Of a stretch of 64,000 nucleotides of DNA, positions 1 to 9,835 are shown in pieces. Origin of the DNA: Nephrocerus scutellatus (taxonomy: Eukaryota; Arthropoda; Insecta; Diptera; Pipunculidae); assembly GCA_947095585.1 (NCBI GenBank), contig OX352763.1, forward strand, positions 23,795,462-23,859,461, given 5' to 3'. The notes below the pieces were generated by a model. It ran no database searches and was not told where the DNA came from. It worked only from the letters and a program-made list of their open reading frames with translations. Made by a program: the position numbers and the translations under genes. Every line of letters begins with the position of its first letter. Position 1 is the stretch's first letter.

Positions 1-132
1 AGTGATCGAGTCATTGATCAGAACGTTTAATTTTAAAAAAAAATCTGCTGTCAGGCACTCAGAACTCCACCTTAGAACTTTCGTCAACATTTTCTTTGGT
101 TTCTGTCCCAGCTTCAACTAAGTTTTTATATA

Positions 133-1363
133 ATGGGTGATCAATTTAGAGGTATCGGATTTTAAATTGAAATAAAACAACAAAACTTCAAATTGATTGG
201 GCAATCTTTATTATTTTTGTTTAGAACCATTTATGACATTTATTTTTTGAAGATAATCCCTTTCAAATGTTGGCCGTAACTGCGCCGTAATTCGGCCATT
301 CGTAAACACCAATTTTGAATGACTCGCTCGAGGACTTCGGTCGGTATCTCGCGAATAACTTGAGTTAATGTTGGCTTCCAATGTCTCAATCGTAGCTGGT
401 TTATCCACAAAACATTTAGACTTTACATACCCCCACACAAAAAAGCCCAAAGGTGTGATATCACACGATCTTGGTGCCCAATCCACCGGTCCTAAACGAG
501 AGATCAATTGCTCACCGAAACGAGGACGCAGTAAATCCATTGTGTCGTGGAGATCACAGGCTTCAAGTTCCGGCATCAAAAAGTCGTTTATCATGGCGCG
601 ATAGCGTTCGCAATTCACGGTTACATTGGCGCCAGCCTCGTCTTTGAAAAATATGGGCTGATGATTCTTCCAGCCCATAGGCCGCGCCAAACGGTAGTTT
701 TCAATGGATGTAATGACAGTTCGTGAATGGCTTCGGGTTGCTCTTCAGCCCAAATACGGCAATTTTGCTTATTGACGAAGTCATTAAGGCAAAAATGGGC
801 CTCATCGCTGAACAAAATTCGGGTTCCAAAATATGGATCTTGGGCGAGTTTTTCAACAGCCCAACGACTGAAAGTATGACGCTTTGGAAGGTCGGCCGAC
901 TTCAATTCTTAGACTAGCTGTATTTTCTATGCTCTCTAACCAAGATCTCTGCGGAAAACCGCCCAAGTAGTGCCATAAGATAGGCCAAGTTGTTGAGAAT
1001 GGGGCCGAATCGATTCTTCCGGGTTTTCGGCAAAACTCTCACTTACAGCCGCAATACTCTCCCCATTTCGGGCTCTACGTGATCTAATCGGTCAAGTATC
1101 ATCCAATAATATAAAATTATTTTCAAGTTTGCCGATAGTATGCCGAATAGTGCGTTCAGTGGACGATAATGTACACCATAAGTTGTCTTTTCAAAGAGCG
1201 TCGATTTTCGTAACACAATTGTACGATTTGTAAACGTTGTTGAGGCGTTCGTCTTTCCATGATGAAATGTCAATGAATACTGAATAAAATTAGTTTGACA
1301 GTAGTCACGCGTGACATGTCAAAAAATCCAATTGGAAAAAGTATCTCCAATCTGATCACCCTT
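133..1363 (-). mobile_element. Dead mariner-type element (DD41D-like) with both terminal inverted repeats
   Basis: A 1.23-kb relic of a cut-and-paste DNA transposon on the minus strand. The two ends are imperfect inverted repeats: the left end begins ATGGGTGATCAATTTAGAGG and the right end, read on the minus strand, begins AAGGGTGATCAGATTGGAGA. Each is flanked by a TA dinucleotide (131-132 and 1364-1365), the target-site duplication expected of Tc1/mariner elements. The interior codes for a broken transposase. It is related to but clearly distinct from the intact element at 16609-17912, so it is a separate, older subfamily. Confidence 0.85.
211..1259 (-). pseudogene. Broken mariner-like (DD41D) transposase
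   Basis: Transposase remnant related to the intact protein at 16721-17806. Reading on the minus strand it starts near 1259 (MERRTPQQR), then carries several frameshifts and stops through the helix-turn-helix part; recognisable pieces include QQLGLSYGTTW near 990. The middle (905-621) reads KSADLPKRHTF through ILFSDEAHF, which keeps the first catalytic aspartate, and the end (690-211) reads on to RSCDITPLGFFVWGYVKS. The segment that should hold the second catalytic aspartate (the QQDGATCHTA region of the intact copy) is deleted, and the third aspartate is glycine (TPLG instead of TPLD). It cannot encode an active enzyme. Confidence 0.85.
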
Positions 1364-1365
1364 TA

Positions 1366-2500
1366 TATATATAGCCTTTTGGATTTATTCTTGATTCTTT
1401 CCCATTTTGGAAAACTCACAAGACGGTTCCAAATCTTACAAGATAATTAGATATCAATTAGAAGTTTATGGTTATAAGTTAACTAAATCCAAAGGATCTT
1501 TGCATTTAAGGCGCCGATAGCTAGGCCTCAATAATATTTCCCGAGCTATCGTGTTGGGATATTGTTCTAGCTTGGTGAGGTGTTTTTTGCTGTATTTTTG
1601 TATTGTATCTGCTACTGTTGCTACTGTTTCAATATTGATATCACAGTGTATTTTTGTTTCAAAAGTACCAAAGTGCATTTACCATTCTTCGTAGAATTAT
1701 TGATTGTGCACATTGCAATTTTGTTATACAGGGTGTCCCCTAGTTCAATTTATATATATTATACAATAATTTGGGAAATGATTCTTGGGTATATTCTTAG
1801 AAAAAAATCGTTCTACAGTAATGATCTATCTCTAATGTTGACATCATATATCGAGGATTTAATAAAAAGCTTACTTTGGTGTACCCTGACCCATGTTAAC
1901 GGGAATTGCTCTGTTAATACTAATGGTAGAAAATTTGTTTAGGACTTTCTTTTTAAAAGAAATACTAGCCTTTGTAACTGCGTTTAAATAAAGTCAATAT
2001 CTTATTTGGGTCTTCAGATATCCAACTTATATGCCCGTTCTAGTTTTCTAGCCCATGCTATTTTTTTATTTTGAGGGAAATTTTTTCCAGAAATTTTGTA
2101 ATAAACATAAAGTTTTATTACTTTTTCTTATGAATGTAACAATAATTAAAATAAAAATCACTAATAAGAGTCTGGAAAAAGCCATAGATTTTATGATAAT
2201 TGGGAAAACCTGCAGCAGGTAAATTTTAGAATTTTGTTTTAACCGTCAAAGGCTATGAATAAAAAATGATTTTGTGTGGTCTTAGATCATTTTTATTTTA
2301 TGTGGGTACAACAACAGTGATCACAGGTGCTTAAAGTATCCTCCTTGGTTTTGTATACATGCTAGAGCCCGTTTTTGGATTTCACGGGATCAGACGTTTT
2401 TAGTTTGACTACAAAATATGCCTATTAAGTGCTACTTATGGTATAAAACACCTAAGAGAAGTTTGAACGCGATAGATAGAATTGTAGTCCGCGCTGCCTT
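1366..2500. other. Intergenic stretch, no gene recognised
   Basis: AT-rich sequence. A TATACAGGGTGTCCCC motif at about 1726-1741 and a loosely inverted GGTGTACCCTG near 1879-1889 resemble ends of a small mariner-type MITE, but the match is weak and there is no clear TA duplication on the right. No open frame here looks coding. Confidence 0.3.
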
Positions 2501-2539
2501 AACGAGGGCCTCAAATAGCGCTAGAGTGCGTCGTTTTGT

Positions 2540-4850
2540 AACCACGTACCTCGGGTGACCCTTTGCTGTGATAGGTATCTGGAAATGGTTATAAGCAACC
2601 TGTAGCATTCTGGTACGAGAACAGATCAGCGATCCGGCACTCAGAAAGCTCCCTCAGGTCGGAAAAGAAAGGTTTTACCAATTTGTAGAGACGGGAGCCC
2701 ATAAGGGCTGGACATTTGCAGAGATAATGCATAAGAGCTTCTTTCTCATTAACATCCCAGTTTGGCTGCTTGGCTGCCCCCCGGTAAATGGCCAGTTATT
2801 ATAGCAACGTTTCTGGAAATATCTTTTCGTGATCTGAAGATCAGCTCGGTAGATTTATTTTTATTTGTAAGAAGGCCACATCGCCCTCGATGAAGTGTAG
2901 TTAGTTAAGCCATTCCACCTTAACTGAGCCTTGGTGGTATGGAAGGTGAGAACACGTTTCCTGACGGAGCTCAATGGACAGCAGATCCCTTCATGTAGTC
3001 GGTGTCAAATTTTACCCTCCTTCCTTCCCTCCTTCGCCAGTACGCCTGCCTTCTCACTGCCGTCGATTTCGCTGTGCCCCGCTACCTAACACTAGGGATA
3101 GGTCTATGCTTTGGATTACCGAAGCCAATTCAGCTTGGCATGGCCTGACAAGATTTGAGTTATTGCTGGTCGCAATAATGGCTTTAATTGCAGATTGGCT
3201 TTCTACGAGTATGTCAACCCTACCAGTTATAGCGGTATTGTTAGCAAGTGCCCTGCAAGATTTCCACCTGAAAGATAGGCAGATTGTAGGACCTTGAAAG
3301 ATAAAGTTTTTCTGAGACTCCAGCGCCGAATCCATTCCTCATCTTGGATCCGTCGGTGAATAGAGTAACGCCTAAGAGCTCAATTACACCCCCTCAACTT
3401 TCTCTAATCGGAAACTCCACGGCAAATCTGGGGCTGAAGTACAATTTAGGAATGCAGTAGTCAGTTGAAGATGGTATGGCGTCATATCCCTTGGTAATGA
3501 CTGCAGTATCCATTTGGCTTGGCGACAAACCACCCAGCTTCTCTAAACGGACTGCGCTACACGTCGCAACGTATTTAATAAATAGGTCGGGATCGGGATA
3601 GGATCGACACGACCGTAATGCTCCAGATATACCAACAGTTGCTGACCTTTGTATTCTACGTAGCTTTCTGGCATTGTACTTTTTGTTAATCGCAGGCGAC
3701 CAGACTAGCGTGTCATAGCTGAGCTGTATCTCCGCTATGTACAGCTATAGAGTCATCGGCTGAAGTCCTCATTTCTTAACGATGTCTGTTACTAGCATAT
3801 TAAGTAATACATGCTTTCGTAGCCCTTAATTCTATATTGGACTTCCAGATGAGTTTCCTTTCTAGGATCACGCCGAGATATTTAGCGTTAGTGTAAGTGT
3901 CCGATCTTTGAGCTTGGGGAGGGCTTTTGGACTTAGTGGTACAGTACCATTTCAGTTTTGCTAGAGTTAACTCTTAGACCACAGCTCGTTGCCCAGGAGC
4001 TAACCCCGGTTAGAGCCCTTTCCAAGAAAAACAGAATGGTTCTGTGCTGATAAAAGTATCACCACAACGGCTTTTGTCCTGTCCATCTCAAATTTACTGA
4101 AGAACTTGTTTATCAGCATCAGCCACAATACAGGTAATAATTCCCCTCCCTGGGTAGTGCCTCTGTTGACTGATTCGGTAATGTAACTGCTGCCCAGGTT
4201 AACATGGATTTCCCTGCTACCTAGCATGAAGATGATCCATTTTTTTAGGAGTAGCTCTACCCCCAACTGAGTGAGAGTTTCCTAGATGGCGTTAATTTGG
4301 ACATTGCTGAAAGCTCCTTCTATATCGGCAAGAGTATATTGTTTACAATTAAGGGAGTGCTCTGTCGTAAGCACCACCTCGTGGAGAGCCGTCTCCATAG
4401 ACCTGCCTTTAAGCGTATTGATATTAAGATACCATCGTATCTTTGAAACTTAATCTTATGTGGTAGTCTAAAATTCGTTTCATTGTTTTTATCAGAAGCG
4501 ATGATAGCCTAAGAGCTCTAAAATCTTTGGCAGATTCATGGCCCCTTCTGACTGCTTTGCGAATAAATACTACTCGTACTCTTTTCATACTGCAGGGAAC
4601 ATAGTTAAGTCGTAAGCAACTTCTGAAGATATTCACTAGCCAAGAAGTCGCCACATACAGAGTGTCACTTTTATATTCTTGCATTTTGTACTTTGTATAA
4701 CAGTTGTAACTGGATGACATTGGCTCGAAATCGGGACCGGTGGAGAGACTTTTTGCGGGAGGCCAGGATCGGACCCTGGTTGTAGAGCCAAATATGATGA
4801 TGACGATGATAACAGTTGTAGGTACAATACAAACATTAGACTCCAATTGG
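2540..4850 (-). mobile_element. Decayed LOA/I-like non-LTR retrotransposon (RT, RNase H, C-terminal part)
   Basis: Minus-strand remnants appear in the order of a non-LTR retrotransposon second ORF. Near 4560-4430 there is reverse-transcriptase start-like text (VVFIRKAVRRGHESAKDFRAL, compare the usual VVFIPKAGR...KDFRPISL). Near 4200-4110 a VNRGTTQGGELLPVLW block matches the RT palm motif normally written RGTPQGGVLSPLLW. At 3330-3060 a VDILVESQSAIKAI stretch fits an RNase H domain (usual DSQAAI). At 2850-2600 ITGH...HAAKLG is the C-terminal block seen again on the plus strand at 6640. Stops and frameshifts separate all blocks, so nothing is functional. The LOA-like assignment is from motif memory and the clade is tentative. 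Confidence 0.7.
4735..4815 (+). mobile_element. Short 3'-end fragment of a retroelement with GATGAT-type tail
   Basis: GGGAGGCCAGGATCGGACCC then TTGTAGAGCCAA and a (GATGAT)-like run. The same arrangement recurs at 8279-8335 (GGGAGGCCAGGAACGGACAC, TTTTAGAGCTAA) and its tail part at about 31929-31957. A shared terminal block followed by a trinucleotide run is typical of the 3' ends of some non-LTR elements; strong 5' truncation would leave just this. Confidence 0.5.
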
Positions 4851-6000
4851 ATGCAAAGAGAGTCTTTTGTCTTAGAACTAATTATCTTTTTTACTTTTAA
4901 AAAACAAAAAGTAAAAGTAAATCAATAATTTATTCAGGTAAAACAAAGATGTGTCATGGAAACATCGCCTTTTTTTAAAAAGATACACAAATACGGAGAA
5001 TTGATCTCTCAAATTGAGGCGTTGATCGCCTAATCGTTAAATAATGAATAAACGCACACAATGTTGCTAATCTTTTGGCAAGTAGCTCATCATCATTATT
5101 ATCATCATCATCATCATCAGTAATGAAATGGCAATTATACTCGTACAGGTTGTTGCAGATCGTGGTGCATTCGAATTGCCGTGCATATCTTCTCATAGTA
5201 GTTTGTTGTCAAAAAAAAAAGATTTCTTATTCTCCTGAACCTAATAGGAATTGCGGTTTTTCTCAAAACTGAGATCACCTCCTTATTCATTTAGATTCAG
5301 ATTAACTGAACCTGACCTGAAATAATGATTAATTATTGTTTGCTAAAGTTTGAGTTTTTATTTTTAACTGTGAACACGCAAAGTCATAATGGGAATGCTG
5401 TCATGACACAACACACATCTGTGAAAAAGGACACCTTTCAGAAAAATAAATATTACAGTTTGCTGAGAAGAATGATATTGAGATTTTTTTAAGAAAACAA
5501 AAAACCTGAAGGTGGAACCACACACACCTTCAGGTAGCTTCACCATTTGGGCGGCGAGAAAAAACACAGGTACAAGGGAATACAATTTTATTGTGGCTTT
5601 TTACTCGTAGTTTGTGAGAAATTTTATGGTACGAGTATCATTTTTGGAATACCATCATAAAACGATAACAATAAATTGAAATGGATATCTGTGAATTACC
5701 TGAACGACAAGTACCCTTGGCCTTCTCGAAATATACTCCTATATGTAAACGATGAGTATTTCCAACTGTCAAGATGACGGAACACATTCTGCAGCGCAAA
5801 GTTGACAATTGAACAGAGGCCAGTCTAATTGCGCTTGTCGGTTTCCGTTTAGTGATCCGGAGATCTCTGAAATTGGCCAGACCAGTTTTATCAAAATATG
5901 TCTCATAGGTTTCTAAAACTACGGAAGTTTTAATTTTTCTATATAGTTTCTATAGATCGGCCAAACAATGCTGAGTACCCATTCATCAAATTAGTCAGGT
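4850..6000. other. No gene recognised; ATC/GAT microsatellite at 5086-5120
   Basis: AT-rich sequence with an imperfect (ATC)n run at about 5086-5120. No domain or coding pattern was recognised on either strand. Confidence 0.4.
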
Positions 6001-6002
6001 GG

Positions 6003-6790
6003 ATGGATATTGTCATCGCCCAGGACAATTGGTTCTCTCGGAATGTTGATGTTCATCACCATTCAAAAGTCTGCAGAAATGTGTTCTTTGATTTCAGAGT
6101 GGATCTCAGCAACATACGTGGGCTGAAACGAATTCTTTCGATGTTTTTAATTATGTACATGTCCACAGGCCAGCAATTCTGGCACTCAGTGAAACTCAGG
6201 TATTTGATAATTCTGATACATCGGAATTTATTCTGCCTGGTTATAACTTGGTGCCATTATTTTTCCCTCGACGCGGACTAGCAATCTATGTCCGGAGTCT
6301 CTACAATCCTAGCCCTTAACGCCCGATCATCTCTTAGGGAGATCGCGGAGCAGTTTAATATCCACCTGTGTTGGGTGCAGAGAGACATTCCGGGAAACTG
6401 TATAGCTGAAGAACTCGAAGAACTCGCCAAACAAGGAACTATACTACCCACCTTACCTAAATATGGTTCTCTAGGCATACCAATTGCTACATGCAAACTA
6501 ATGTTTAAGCCAGATGCTAATGATAAAACTAATCGTAGGTGTTCAAACGGTACAACTTGTATGGCAAGAAAACTGATCGGAAACGCTCCATGTGTTTGAT
6601 CTCTCAAAAAAGATCGCACATCGGTGCTATTGTGGGTATCATTACGGGACACTGTCTCATAGGCAAGCATGCAGCAAGACTCGAAGTCTTCTCGAATGAC
6701 TTCTGCAGAAGCTGCATGGATGAGGAGGAGGAGAGAGATACCTATGCGCTTCTTTGTATCTGCATATTCCTGCTATACCTGGTTGAATTT
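6003..6790 (+). mobile_element. LOA/I-like retrotransposon fragment: RNase H end and C-terminal domain
   Basis: Plus-strand piece of the same broad family as 2540-4850, opposite orientation. At about 6290-6430 the text LREIAEQFNIHLCWVQRDIPGNCIAEEL resembles the end of a retroelement RNase H domain (usual VHLCWVPGH.DIPGNC.ADEL). After a frameshift, 6620-6740 reads ITGHCLIGKHAARLEVFSNDFCRSC followed by acidic residues, matching the conserved C-terminal block (LTGHCLIGKHARRLG...FCRSC). The fragment is broken by frameshifts and stops. Confidence 0.7.
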
Positions 6791-6876
6791 GTGGCAACTG
6801 CAACCGAATATCTGGCTCTGCATTCAGGCGGAAGCTATATTTTGTTTTGGTGGCAATGTAGGCAGAATATCCTCAT

Positions 6877-7255
6877 TCATACAGGAAAGTTGTTTGCAAA
6901 CGGAATAAGAACTATATTCACTTTATCCGACAAAATATTGAAATCGTCCTTCAGCACCAGAAATCTGCTAGTGACTTCTTCGATGCAAAATTTTCTGTCA
7001 TTGCAGAATCTGATGTCAAATCTATTAAGCACTGATACCGTGTGTAGAGCTGCCGTTGTCCGTTCAAGAACTTTCGGCCACCAAACGATGGCCGCGTACG
7101 TGATAATGGGCGTTACCATCATTGTATACATCCAGTGTATCATTTTGGGATTTAGACCGCAAGTTCTGCCGTAAAGGCGTCTACTCCCCCGTTCAATGGT
7201 GGACTTGATTTGAGATATCCAGTTAAACCGTTTGTCAAGGATAACTCCGAATAGC
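6877..7255 (-). mobile_element. LOA/I-like retrotransposon fragment: C-terminal half of the RT region
   Basis: Minus-strand frame reading FGVILDKRFNWISQI, then RTCGLNPKMIHWMYTMMVTP and IITYAAIVWWPKVLERT. This matches the post-palm region of LOA-like reverse transcriptases (LGVILD..L.W...I, GL.PK..HW.YT..V.PI..YG..VWW). It is fused in frame at about 7255 to a different retroelement family (7258-7890), and the upstream part of the LOA-like RT lies beyond that at 7895-8240, so the two LOA-like pieces probably derive from one element split by the other. Confidence 0.7.
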
Positions 7256-7257
7256 CT

Positions 7258-7890
7258 AAAGAAGACAGGTCTGGCCTTGTTGTTTCGTAATGCTATATCA
7301 GCTTCAGTGCCGCCGTCTTCAGATAACGCACTTCCTAGGTAGCAGAACTCCTCAACTTCTTCAATGGTTATATCATTATTCAAAAATTTTATTGTCAGTG
7401 GAGTCAGGACTGGGGTTACTCATATTTACCTTTAGTCCGACTTTATGTGCATTACCGATCAGTGAGTCCAGCTTCAATTTCATGTCAATGAAAGTTGGGC
7501 CAATCATACAGATGCCGTCATCGTAATCGAGATCGTTTAACTTCAGGAAAGGGTGCCGTTGAATTCCATTCGTTTGTTTCATAACACCATCTAAGACAAT
7601 CAGAAAGAGTATTGGTGATAAAACGCGCCCTTGTCGCACTCCTTTGTTGATCGTAAATTTGGTGTTCTCTGCCTTTGTACCTGACACTGCATTTGGTGTC
7701 ACTGTAAAGCTCTTGAATTAGAGCTGTAATTGTTTGTGGTACTACACAATTTTGTAGCGCTTTCAAATGGCTGGTGGCTGGTCTTGCGATGGTGTCGAAA
7801 GCTCTCTTGAAGTCGATAAATAGTAGGAAAAGTATTGATCTCCACTCAAAAGACTTCTCAATGATGATTCTTCGTGCTGTGCTTACCACA
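7258..7890 (-). mobile_element. RTE-like non-LTR reverse-transcriptase fragment inside a LOA-like element
   Basis: Minus-strand RT pieces in the order ILFLLFIDFKRAFDTIARPA (motif A region, about 7840-7780), then GVRQGRVLSPILFLIVLDGV (about 7640-7580), LNDLDYDDGICMIG (the palm YADD motif with the alanine lost, near 7540-7500), and IEEVEEFCYLGSALSEDGGT (about 7360-7300). This set is close to the element at 14223-15490 (FEKAF, SGVRQGC, LDYADDVCLLSH). Frameshifts split it. It begins and ends abruptly against LOA-like RT sequence on both sides. The clade label is tentative. Confidence 0.7.
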
Positions 7891-7894
7891 AAAA

Positions 7895-8240
7895 AAATAG
7901 CCAAGTCATCCGCATACAACAAATGGCGATGTAGTCTGCAGTCTGAAGTCTATGTAGATCAGCTAGAGGATTGCCGATTACAGAAGGACCCCTATTGGGG
8001 ACAAGACTTAACTGCGGTTACCGACACAGGAGTTTCTATTATGTCCCTTATCTATTGGTTGGTCAAGTCCTCGATACATCTGCTACTAATTGCTCTGAAC
8101 ATTGAGTCGTAGCCAGTGTTATTGAATGCGTCCTCAATTTCAAGGAAAGTGGCACACAGATCCACTTCCTTGCACTTCCCACACATTCTCACCAAATTCC
8201 CACTTTATTCTTAGTGGACAGCAATCTCCAGCGCTATGCT
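7895..8240 (-). mobile_element. LOA/I-like RT fragment with YADDLAIFF
   Basis: Minus-strand text ATFLEIEDAFNNTGYDSMFR at about 8150-8090, then VEDL-like residues, and LYADDLAIFF at about 7922-7893, the RT catalytic aspartate motif. Internal stops are present. Sequence continues into an unrelated RT fragment at about 7890, which marks an insertion or recombination joint. Confidence 0.65.
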
Positions 8241-8278
8241 CATTTCATTCATAATTAGATCGATTTATATGCACATTA

Positions 8279-8335
8279 CGGGAGGCCAGGAACGGACACA
8301 GGTTTTAGAGCTAATCATCATGATCATATGTATAT
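8279..8335 (+). mobile_element. Second copy of the short retroelement 3'-end block
   Basis: GGGAGGCCAGGAACGGACAC, then TTTTAGAGCTAATCATCATGATC, aligned with 4755-4815. It lies immediately beyond the LOA-like RT remnant on the other strand. Confidence 0.45.
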
Positions 8336-8339
8336 TATC

Positions 8340-9234
8340 GCTATTCTCAAAACTTCCTAGAAGTGAGACTCTAAAAGATGAGCAAGAGTTAGGAAAAATT
8401 TTTCTTCACAGCAGAGCCAGGAGAAGGGGAAATCGCTGAACTCACAAAATTAATCGGAATTGTAAAATGTTCTTCCACTTTTGCGTTTGAATTGGCAATT
8501 AGCTCACCAAGTACCCGCTTAATGAATCTGCTCTTATATCCTGAACTGGATTGCACTTAAAGCTTATGAATTAATTCAGTTGGCCACAACGCCGAACAAC
8601 CACCTGTTGGTTACAAAAGCCACAGCACAGTAATTACCAAAAGATAACTTACACTCTTGCACAGCTGTAACCTCTGCTGCATCTGTTGTTGTACCACTCA
8701 ACTACTAATCACTCTAATTATTGCACATATGCTCCGGATAATGAGGAGTCATTCTCGTTTGGAAATTAATTATCGATTGCCCATTTGCCCTTTCATTGGC
8801 GATGCGATTCTCCCTGCGCTAAGTAAAAGGAATATAATGGTTCATCGTTTTGTGTGCGGAGTAACAAGTAAATGCGAACGCAAAAAGTTGCTTCACTTTC
8901 CAGTAAATTCAGGTCAAACACACTTTGTACCTTGCACCTTGCACTTTACACCTTACACCTTGCATTTTGCAACTCATTGGACGCAACCTGTTTGCACAAC
9001 GCTGCTGTTTGCGGTCGATGTCCATTTTGCATGAGGTTTGCGCTCGCAACTTTGCTTTTGACTGCGCTATGTCCTTGTAAAGTGCAAAGATTTGATACGT
9101 CGTGTATATGATAGAGGTAATGATATCAGCTATCTCTTTCGCTCTTGACGATGCATATTGGAGCTACATTAAGGACAGTCTTAACCACAATGTCTCAAAT
9201 TAGCCATCTACCATGATATGATCCTCTCCCTATA
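8340..9234. other. No gene recognised; short CACCTTGCA minisatellite at about 8930-8975
   Basis: Between 8930 and 8975 a degenerate repeat of CACCTTGCACTTT / CACCTTACACC units appears. The open frames covering it are repetitive and low in coding character. Nothing else recognised. Confidence 0.4.
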
Positions 9235-9594
9235 TACACTGCGGTTCACTAGATTAGAAGCACATAATATTGGGAGATAACATTGATATTTCTTCAGTTA
9301 TATGTCAGGAAAGAAAAATCAAATGATGGTGAAAGTTAGAGCGTAGTTTGTTGAGTCAGAATGGCATGCATTAAAATCGGTTCATAAGATGAAAAGCACC
9401 ATTATTTGTAGTTATACTTCTTTTGGGACGTTTAGAAGAGGATACAATTGAGAGGGTTACGAAATTACGACATGATGGTTCAATTTTTCCACTTAACGCT
9501 ACGCGGTGCTGGTCAACTCAATATCCAATACACAAACTACTAAACGCTTTTCCACATAAATTGAAATGTAACGCGAACAAGAAGAAGGTATTCT

Positions 9595-9830
9595 TTCGGA
9601 GGGTCTTTTCTTTTAAGGATCTTTTGGAAGTGCTTTTGGAGTCTTTTGGGAGTATTTTGGGGCTTTTTTGAGAGTATTTAGTGAGTTTTTTGGGGATTTT
9701 TTGGTGGTCTTTTTAGGGCATTTTGGAAGTCTTTAGTGGGTCTTTTTGTGGGTCCTTGGGAGGTCTTTGACGTCATTTGGTGGTACTTTTGGAGTCTTTC
9801 AAGAGTCTTCAGGGAGTTTTTTTTAGGTAA
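9595..9830 (+). repeat. Degenerate GTCTTTTGG repeat tract
   Basis: About 235 bp built from loosely repeated units of 10-12 bases around GGTCTTTTGGAAGT / GTCTTTTGGGAGT. A closely similar tract occurs at about 40042-40137. It ends where CR1-like endonuclease coding sequence begins. Confidence 0.7.
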
Positions 9831-9835
9831 TCGCT

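Noticed and set aside
7376..7922. Calling the overlapping minus frames a working reverse-transcriptase gene
   Set aside because: The palm motif has lost its alanine, frames shift within it, and it is embedded in another element.
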